Part shown: positions 1-5,226 of the stretch, piece by piece
Layout: each line of letters opens with the position of its first letter
How positions within the stretch are numbered: the stretch's first letter is position 1
NCBI GenBank assembly: GCA_947373235.1
Contig: CANBWW010000057.1
Span: 1 to 6,009, forward strand
Source: Candidatus Altimarinota bacterium
GTDB taxonomy: Bacteria; Patescibacteriota; Gracilibacteria; BD1-5; UBA2023
DNA length: 6,009 nt
Direction of reading: 5' to 3'
The notes under the pieces: generated by a model
Told to the model about the DNA's origin: nothing
Database searches by the model: none
What the model saw: the letters and a program-made list of their open reading frames with translations, nothing else
Program-made: the position numbers and the translations under genes

Positions 1-293
1 TCCCAGAGAATCGAAGCAAGCAAAATAGAAATCACCATAAAAATCCCTACGGTCATCGGTGAAGCCAATATCTCATTTACGGGTAAAAGATGAAGGATAC
101 TCATGGCGACGGCAACGCCACCGAACATCACTCCGAGAAAGTTCAAACATGCAGCGATCAGAACTGATCTTTTCGGTTGCAATGAATGAGAATAAATAAC
201 CGGTGCAATGGCATTGGCAGTATCATTCATCCCATTGACGAACTCAAAAGTCAGGACAACTCCAAGACACAGGATCAGAAGAAAAAGAGTCAT
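1..293 (-). CDS. pit: PiT-family inorganic phosphate transporter, N-terminal part (runs off the window)
   Basis: The gene encodes an integral membrane permease that by family knowledge takes up inorganic phosphate, or metal-phosphate complexes, with protons or Na+. Only the first 97 residues are visible; family members are several hundred residues long, so the C-terminal part lies beyond the left edge. Residues 1-19 form a hydrophobic helix leading into the PiT signature VNGMNDTANAIAPVI (residues 19-33), with N20, G21, N23, D24 and N27 matching the conserved GxNDxxNA core. Two further hydrophobic stretches follow, around residues 43-65 and 72-97. The ATG at 291-293 is the only good start, because an in-frame TAA lies ten codons upstream. 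The start is preceded by a pyrimidine run (ATTCTTCTT) and has no Shine-Dalgarno. None of its six visible glycines is encoded by TGA. It follows a terminator and is probably transcribed separately from the Msr operon. The family call is firm; the substrate is inferred. Confidence 0.9.
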   Translation of the reverse strand, partial: MTLFLLILCLGVVLTFEFVNGMNDTANAIAPVIYSHSLQPKRSVLIAACLNFLGVMFGGVAVAMSILHLLPVNEILASPMTVGIFMVISILLASILW

Positions 294-320
294 AAGAAGA
301 ATAGTAAAATCGAATCCTCT

Positions 321-352
321 TTATGATATCATAAGACTCAGTGAAAAAGCAA
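321..352 (-). promoter_or_regulatory. Putative promoter/operator of the phosphate transporter gene
   Basis: On the minus strand a TTGCTT hexamer (347-352) stands 18 bases upstream of TATCAT (323-328), a plausible -35/-10 pair that would give a leader of roughly 25 bases before the ATG at 293. The -10 lies within a perfect 14-base palindrome, TTATGATATCATAA (321-334), which could be a dimeric repressor site. The hexamers are only moderate matches and the spacing was judged by eye, so this is tentative. Confidence 0.35.
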
Positions 353-354
353 AT

Positions 355-385
355 AAAATCCCTCTTCATGGAAAAGAGGGATTTT
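355..385 (-). terminator. Rho-independent terminator of the msr operon (possibly bidirectional)
   Basis: A perfect 12-base-pair stem, AAAATCCCTCTT (355-366) with AAGAGGGATTTT (374-385), encloses a seven-base loop. Read on the minus strand it lies about 84 bases after the stop codon of the Msr fusion gene and is followed by T-rich sequence. On the plus strand the stem ends in five T residues, so it could work in both directions. It separates the Msr operon from the phosphate transporter gene. Confidence 0.8.
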
Positions 386-393
386 TCAAGAGA

Positions 394-407
394 TCAGAGA
401 TCTCTGA
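394..407. repeat. Perfect 14-base palindrome in the 3' untranslated region
   Basis: TCAGAGA (394-400) is followed directly by its reverse complement TCTCTGA (401-407). It lies between the stop of the fusion gene (469) and the terminator hairpin. It has no T-tract, so it is not a terminator by itself. It may be a protein site or chance. The rest of the 175-base gap 294-468 holds only this palindrome, the terminator and the putative transporter promoter. Confidence 0.3.
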
Positions 408-468
408 CGCGAACGGCGTACTCGGAAGTATAGGAAAAATAAATATTTTGCAAATTTTTTTCAAGAAA

Positions 469-2532
469 CTATGGAAAAAGTTTTCTATACTTTCCATATC
501 ATTCCTTTTCGAGATCAGCCACAGGAACAAACCGAAGCGCTGCAGAATTGATACAATAACGCTTTCCTCACTTATCAGTTGGACCATCATCGAAGACATG
601 ACCAAGATGCGAGTTCGCATTTTTACTCACGATCTCCGTGCGCTCCACACCGAGTGAATCATCGGTTTTTGCATCCACCATCGAGTCATCGATCGGTCGA
701 GTAAAACTCGGCCATCCAGTTCCAGAGTCAAACTTATCAAGTGAAGAAAAAAGTGGAGTTCCGTCGACGATATCGACATAGATACCTGCTTCATGATTAT
801 TCCAATATGCATTATCGAAAGGTTTTTCCGTACCACCCATCTGGGTTACTTGAAACTGAAGTGGAGTCAGTTTTTTCGATAGAATTTCTGACTGCGGAGC
901 GAGATCCGAGAGGATATCTTGGAGATCTGATTTTCAGAGCCACCGCTTGTACATATTTCACTGACTATCGATCTGCACAAATGTCGACTGGCTGAGGATA
1001 GAATATTTTTTCTTTAGAGCATCAGCGGTATCAAAATCAACTTTGAATATAACTACATTTTTTGGAAGTGGTTTTGCAAGAATTTGTTTTTCGAAATTCT
1101 GACAGATCGGACACCAATCAGCATGGAAAAATAAAATTATCTGTGATCCCGTGAGAGTCGAAAGATATTTTTCGTCATAGGGACGATATTGGTCAGTCGT
1201 TCATGAGAAACTTACAGGAGGGATCGTTGCTCAGGTTTGACCATTTTCTTCTATAAATCCTGCACGTCCGCTTCCCTGTTTATAGAGATTGTAACGAAAC
1301 GCAGATTTTTTGTAGTAATCCTGATGATACTCTTCTGCAGGAAAAAAGGTCGTAAATGGAAGTGTTTTTACAGCGATCGGTTTGTCGAATTTATCGCTCG
1401 CTTCGAGAGTTTTTTTTGCGGTTTCTGCGATATTTTTTTCTGTGTCATCCTGATAATACACCGCCGTTGTATACTGAAATCCACGATCTGCAAACTGGCC
1501 ATCCGTCTGAGTTGGATCGATCTGCGTATAAAAAAGATCAACTAAGGTTTGATAACTGATCAAATGAGGATCATAAGTCACTTCCACAGCTTCACGGTGA
1601 GGAGTTTTTCCTGTAGATACTTTATCATACGTTGCATCTTCAGCGGATCCATCCGAGTATCCAGTCACCGCGCCAGAAACACCTTTTTGTGCTTCAAAAA
1701 TGCCTTCCATACACCAGAAGCAACCTCATGCAAAATATGCTTTTTTCATACCAGTCGAAGAAGGATTCGAGATGTTCGTTCAGAGAGAAGAAGTATTCAT
1801 AGATGGAGAAAGATGAAGAAATGTAAGCACTGAAGTTTCGATCGATGGAACATCCCAAGTATTGAGAACGGCGGCTTCGAGTTTTTTATCAAAACCGAAA
1901 AGGATAGAAATACCTACGAGAACAAGTATTATACCAAGAATTTTCTTAAACCAGCCATTTTCACTCGCGATCCCACGAAAGTGAGTGATGAGCTTTCTCC
2001 CGCCAAGAGCGATAAGAAAAAGCATGATGGAAAGTCCAAGTGCATATATGAGAGTATATCCGATTCCTGAGAGAAATGAAACAGGAAAAACCGTCGCAAG
2101 AAGCAGTGTGTAGGTTGGTGAACAGGTCGAGAATACTGGCCCGAGTGCTGCTCCAGTCAAGATGGCTCGTGTGAGAGGATGGGAGATATTTTGGATTTTA
2201 TCGAGAGATTCATTTGATTTACTGAACCTACATTTTGCAACGATCCATGACCAAATATGTGGAAATAAATAGATCAGACCAAGAAAAAGAAGAATTCCAC
2301 CAGAAACATATTTCCAAAAAGAAGAAGGAATATCGATCAGAAGTGTCGATGCCTTGAGAAGGATCGTAAAGAGAACGATCGAAACCGCGAGAGAAATCGT
2401 GATTACGAGAGCATAGGAAGATTTCTTTTCACCGAGAGAACCTGCCAAAATAACGGGAAGAACCGGAAGGACACAGGGTGCGAGGATCGTGAGAACTCCT
2501 GCGATAAATGAAACAAGGATGAGTGAAAACAT
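469..2532 (-). CDS. msrAB: Four-domain membrane methionine sulfoxide reductase: CcdA-MsrA-thioredoxin-MsrB fusion (UGA = Gly)
   Basis: One 687-residue frame ending in TAG, if UGA is Gly. TGA occurs at codons 251, 269, 434, 444, 525, 533, 655 and 678. Residues 1-240 are a CcdA/DsbD-type electron transporter with about six membrane helices and the redox cysteines C20 (LAPCVLP) and C137 (FSTCSP). After a Ser/Asn/Thr-rich linker comes MsrA (265-425) with GGCFWC at 269-274; C271 is catalytic and C274 is the only other Cys of this domain. Next is a thioredoxin domain (435-545) with WCPIC (C474, C477). Last is MsrB (551-687) with GTGWPSF (604-610), SHLGHVFDDGP (641-651) and catalytic C660 in RYCINSA; it has no zinc CxxC motifs and no second Cys. 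Six helices would place the soluble domains outside the cytoplasm. Inferred electron path: cytosolic thioredoxin, C20/C137, C474/C477, then C271 and C660, repairing S- and R-Met sulfoxide. An ATG at 1747-1749 could be an internal start for a CcdA-free form. The domain calls are firm; production as one chain is inferred from the open frame. Confidence 0.93.
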
Positions 2533-2542
2533 AGAAAGAAAG
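2533..2542 (-). promoter_or_regulatory. Pyrimidine-rich leader directly before the fusion start codon
   Basis: The minus strand reads CTTTCTTTCT immediately before the ATG at 2530-2532. No purine-rich Shine-Dalgarno lies upstream. The same CTTTCT-ATG junction occurs at the regulator gene and at msrB, which supports 2532 as the real start. Confidence 0.45.
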
Positions 2543-2555
2543 TGAAGATATAGTC

Positions 2556-2588
2556 AGTATATAGATCTACATTAACAACGGGTAAAAT
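2556..2588 (-). promoter_or_regulatory. Promoter with OmpR-type regulator box upstream of the CcdA-MsrA-Trx-MsrB gene
   Basis: On the minus strand a TGTTAAT half-site (2577-2571) is followed after 9 bases by a -10-like TATACT (2561-2556), 23 bases before the ATG. The 11-mer CCGTTGTTAAT here (2581-2571) is identical to that of the msrB promoter (5118-5108), and the distance to the start codon is similar (38 versus 41 bases). The distal half-site (2588-2582) matches only 3 of 7 bases, so this box is weaker than the other two. It occupies the 57-base gap after the kinase gene and would give the fusion its own transcript besides read-through from the operon. Confidence 0.5.
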
Positions 2589-2589
2589 C

Positions 2590-3852
2590 CTATTTTTTTG
2601 ACCAATCTATGAGAAAAGTCGTTCCCTTTCATGGCATACTTTCCACAGAAAGAGACATACCATGAAGTCACTCGATGATTTTTCGTGCGATCGAAAGTCC
2701 GAGTCCATGTCCAGAACCACTCGTACGAGCCGTGTCTACTTTATACAGTCTATCAAAAATATGTTCGATATCTTTTTTTGGAATTCCGATTCCCGTATCT
2801 TGGATACGAAGAGCATTTTTTGAGATGATGATATCGATCTTTCCATCTTCGGGAGTGAATTTCTGTGCATTCGAGATGATATTTCCAACAGCTGTCAGAA
2901 AAAGTTCTGGATAGATTTCTCTCACCACTTTTGTTTCTTCAGTATAGTGAATACGCATATCTTCCGTTCAGATTCTCGACTTGATAAGTTCAGCTATGTT
3001 TTCTTTTTGAGGATTTTTTATATCGTTTCTCGCGAAAAAAAGAAGTGCATCGACGACGCTCGAAAGTTGTTTCAAGAGTCTTTTTGCCTTCGAAATACCA
3101 TAATGTGTCAGTTCTGGATTTTCAGCAACATCGAGAGAACTCATCACTTCAAAAAGTTTATTTTTGATTTCATGGGCGATATCATCAGAAAATTGTTCGA
3201 GTCTTTCAGCTTCTTGATTTACCCGAGAAAAAAGTTCTTCGAGCGAACGAGCCAAGATCACGACATCATCTTTTATATTTCCATAGATTCCCACATGGTT
3301 GTCTTCTGGTTTTTGTGAAAGTGAGAATCGACGAGTGGCACGATTCATATTTTGGATCGGCCTGAGCACATATCCAGAAAAAATATATCCGATCACGATG
3401 ATCAGAAATATACCAAGAAGAGAAATCCACAAGGATCGCTCGATCACCATATCACGCGTCAGAAGGATATCCGTGACATCATCGACAGTTTTATAAGTAT
3501 ATCCATCTTTCTTCGTTTCTATTCCCCAATAATAATCCCTCCCGCCAGCAGTCGTGATATCTGGATCAGAAAAAAACCAAGAACCGATACTCACGTGTTT
3601 CATATTGTGAGTAAAAATCCCTTGCTGATAGATCGTGTTTCCACTTTGATCCAGGATTTCTAGATCGGGAAGTTGTTTTTTTGCTTCGTCGATCGTAAGC
3701 ATCGACGTCATCGAGAGATGCATATATTCTGCTTTTTTGTTTTGCCATTCTTTATTCGCTGACTCAAAAACGAGTACGTTCAGAGAAATCACAAGAAGTG
3801 AAACGATCGAGACAAAAAGTGCGGTGATTTTGGTACGAGTAGTAAATGCCAT
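2590..3852 (-). CDS. Membrane sensor histidine kinase, HAMP/HisKA/HATPase type (UGA = Gly)
   Basis: A 420-residue kinase that would autophosphorylate in response to an extracytoplasmic signal and pass phosphate to the adjacent regulator. TM1 is about residues 9-30, the external sensor domain about 31-138 and TM2 about 140-162. A HAMP linker starts at YVLRPIQNMN (161-170). The H-box is FSDDIAHEIKNKL with H227; HEIKNKL replaces the common HELRTPL. The ATP-binding domain has an N-box (N324, N328), DTGIGIP (352-358), an F-box near FDRLYKVD (366-373) and GHGLGL (381-386), ending with MPGKGTTF (406-413) and TAG. TGA encodes Gly at 295, 395 and 408; 408 is the conserved Gly of the PGKGT motif. Under the standard code the gene would split in two and lose its end. 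It starts six bases after the regulator's stop, so they are co-transcribed. The sensor domain has a Met/His cluster (M44, H45, M48, M51, M84, H86). The signal is not known; oxidants or copper are the inferred candidates. Confidence 0.93.
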
Positions 3853-3858
3853 AAGAAA

Positions 3859-4533
3859 TTAGTCAATAATATATCCGACGAGTTTTACGGTTCTGATAAG
3901 ATTTGGGGAAAGTTTTTTTCGTAAATGAGCAATATGAACATTGATCGTTTCGAGGATTTTTTCTGATACATCATAGTCTCACCACACGTTTTCATAGAGA
4001 AAATCTCGATCCAAGATTTTTCATTTATTTTTCAGAAGGATTTCGAGAAGTTCGTATTCTTTAGGTGAAAGTTCGATATTTTTTCCATCCCGAGTGATAC
4101 GATGAGTTCAAGTATCTATGATCAGATTTTCGTGTTGAAAAATATTTTTATTTATGATTTCTGGAGATCATCCATTTCTTCGGGCAATATTCTCTATACG
4201 GAGAAAGAGTTCCTGAAGATCAAAAGGTTTCACGAGATAGTCATCCGCGCCAAGAGAAAGTCACTCGATACGATCAATCTGTTTTCCGAGAGCGGTGAGA
4301 AATAAAAATGGTATACGAATATGTCGACTCTGGAGCATGCGGACGAGTGCGAGTCCATCGATCTGTGGCATCATGCGATCGATGATCAGGAAATCGAAAT
4401 TTTCTCGTTGTATCATATCAAATGCATCGGCTCCGTTCGAAGCAATACTTGTTTTATATCATTTTGCGGTGAAGTACAGAGAAATATTTTCCGTGATATC
4501 AGGATTATCATCGATGATCAATATATGAAGCAT
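3859..4533 (-). CDS. OmpR/PhoB-family response regulator (UGA = Gly)
   Basis: A 224-residue DNA-binding regulator, invisible as a single frame under the standard code because six TGA codons interrupt it (25, 91, 122, 142, 171, 185). The receiver domain (1-118) has the acidic pair D8/D9, phospho-acceptor D52 (IIDRMMP), T80 (FLTA) and K102 (LVKPF). A short linker leads to the winged helix (about 130-222), with LSPKEYELLEILL (155-167), a VWGD turn (183-186), the recognition helix near VHIAHLRKKL (199-208) and the terminal IRTVKLVGY (213-221). TGA falls on family-conserved glycines at 25 (KGY), 91 (EGL), 171 (NKGK) and 185 (VWGD), strong evidence for UGA = Gly. It lies 35 bases after msrB without a terminator between and six bases before the kinase. 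It is the natural candidate to bind the TGTTAAT repeats, and since the msrB promoter drives it, autoregulation is likely. Confidence 0.93.
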
Positions 4534-4546
4534 AGAAAGGAAAAAG
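4534..4546 (-). promoter_or_regulatory. Pyrimidine-rich leader before the response regulator start
   Basis: The minus strand reads CTTTTTCCTTTCT directly before the ATG at 4531-4533, the same CTTTCT-ATG junction as at the fusion gene and msrB. There is no Shine-Dalgarno. The 35-base gap to msrB (4534-4568) contains no hairpin. Confidence 0.45.
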
Positions 4547-4568
4547 AATATAGAAAGAGTGTAAGTTT

Positions 4569-5066
4569 TTATGGAAATAATACAAGGTATTGCCCATAAC
4601 CTGAAGCTTTGAGTTGATCTTTAGGTATAAACTTCAGTGCAGCGGAATTCATACAATAACGTCTTTTTTTATACTCGACGGGTCCGTCGATAAATAAATG
4701 ACCCAGATGTGCCTGACTGGATTTTGATCTAATTTCTGTTCTTTTTTCTTCTGGATCACTCATATCTGGTCGATACGAAAGTATCAGTGGCTTGATCGGA
4801 CGAGCAAAAGTTGCCCAACCCGTATGAGAATTATATTTATCACGAGAAGAAAAAAGTGGAGTTCCATCGATGATATCGACGTAGATTCCATCATCATAGT
4901 TCTCCCAATAAGCATTGTCATATGCAGGTTCTGTGAAACTCAGTTGCGTCACAAGATAAGAAATATATGGCAACTTATCTTTCAGAGATACATCTCATAC
5001 AGCCCAAGTCTGAGAGGAGATACCGAGAGAAAGAACGAGAAGGAGTGAAGAAAAAAGTTTTCGCAT
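4569..5066 (-). CDS. msrB: Secreted peptide-methionine (R)-S-oxide reductase MsrB (UGA = Gly)
   Basis: A 165-residue single-domain MsrB that reduces R-Met sulfoxide in proteins. The ATG at 5064-5066 opens a signal peptide: MRK, a hydrophobic core (LFSSLLLVLSLGI) and a likely cleavage after TWA (22). Gly24 is encoded by TGA, so standard-code calling would miss the signal peptide and begin at an internal TTG (codon 32). The MsrB domain has AYDNAYW, GIYVDIIDGTPLFSS, a slightly divergent HTGWATF (81-87), AHLGHLFIDGP (119-129) and catalytic C138 in RRYCMNSAAL. C138 is its only cysteine: there are no zinc CxxC motifs and no resolving Cys, so it must depend on an outside reductant, presumably the external thioredoxin domain of the fusion (inference). 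It is the first gene of the operon and ends with TAA. It is clearly diverged from the MsrB domain of the fusion, so it is not a recent duplicate. Confidence 0.93.
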
Positions 5067-5077
5067 AGAAAGAAAAG
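5067..5077 (-). promoter_or_regulatory. Pyrimidine-rich leader before the msrB start
   Basis: The minus strand reads CTTTTCTTTCT directly before the ATG at 5064-5066. It has no Shine-Dalgarno and shares TTTCTTTCT-ATG with the fusion gene. Confidence 0.45.
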
Positions 5078-5091
5078 TAAATATATCAGAA

Positions 5092-5125
5092 ATTATAGAA
5101 GAAGCATATTAACAACGGATTAACA
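5092..5125 (-). promoter_or_regulatory. Promoter of the msrB-regulator-kinase operon with a direct-repeat regulator box
   Basis: On the minus strand TGTTAAT-CCGT-TGTTAAT (5125-5108) is a perfect direct repeat with 11-base period, about one helical turn. It is followed after 10 bases by a consensus -10 TATAAT (5097-5092), 25 bases before the ATG. No -35 box is evident; the repeat takes its place. This is the usual layout of promoters activated by OmpR/PhoB-type regulators. The regulator encoded in the operon is the likely ligand. Confidence 0.7.
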
Positions 5126-5150
5126 GTGAAAGAGAGAAGAAATACTTTGG

Positions 5151-5183
5151 TGTTAATCTAACGTTAATATCGAATCATATAGT
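5151..5183 (+). promoter_or_regulatory. Promoter of the FAS1 gene with a direct-repeat regulator box
   Basis: TGTTAAT-CTAA-CGTTAAT (5151-5168) has the same 7-4-7 layout as the msrB box and the same orientation relative to its gene. A -10-like TATAGT (5178-5183) follows after 9 bases. The two boxes point away from each other in the divergent region, with about 25 bases of purine-rich sequence between them. Again there is no clear -35. This links the FAS1 gene to the Msr regulon. Confidence 0.65.
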
Positions 5184-5189
5184 CTTTTC

Positions 5190-5226
5190 TGTGCTTGCAC
5201 AAATTTTACTTTTTTTCTTTTATCAT
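5190..5226 (+). promoter_or_regulatory. 5' leader of the FAS1 gene: small hairpin and pyrimidine tract
   Basis: Just after the predicted transcription start, TGTGC-TT-GCACA (5190-5201) can form a five-base-pair hairpin that could protect the 5' end of the mRNA. It is followed by a pyrimidine-rich tract (5208-5220) shortly before the ATG at 5227. No Shine-Dalgarno is present. The role is inferred. Confidence 0.3.

Noticed and set aside
294..468. CRISPR array, tRNA or small RNA gene in the non-coding gaps
   Set aside because: There are no repeated spacer-like units and no cloverleaf. The gap is explained by a terminator, a palindrome and a promoter candidate.
208..657. Plus-strand open frames of 149 aa (208-657), 102 aa (1237-1545), 123 aa (2947-3318) and 103 aa (3352-3663)
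   Set aside because: They are antisense to well-supported genes, have no recognisable domains, and have composition expected of shadow frames.
1231..1749. MsrA as a separate gene starting at the ATG at 1747-1749
   Set aside because: The frame is open in code 25 from CcdA through this ATG, with no stop and no separate promoter signal. It is kept only as a possible internal start.
469..2532. TGA codons as selenocysteine, since Msr enzymes can be selenoproteins
   Set aside because: The catalytic positions C271, C274 and C660 are encoded by TGC/TGT, the TGAs fall on glycine positions, and the kinase and regulator show the same pattern.
3859..4533. UGA as tryptophan (code 4, Mycoplasma-like)
   Set aside because: TGG encodes the conserved Trp residues, and TGA sits at Gly positions, directly after TGG in the VWGD turn.
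469..5066. Degraded pseudogenes interrupted by stop mutations
   Set aside because: All interruptions are TGA, never TAA, TAG or frameshifts. Catalytic motifs are intact and the TGAs hit conserved glycines.
5191..5226. GTG at 5191 as the start of the FAS1 gene
   Set aside because: It lies eight bases after the -10-like TATAGT, and it would put a second hydrophobic stretch before a complete signal peptide that starts at the ATG at 5227.
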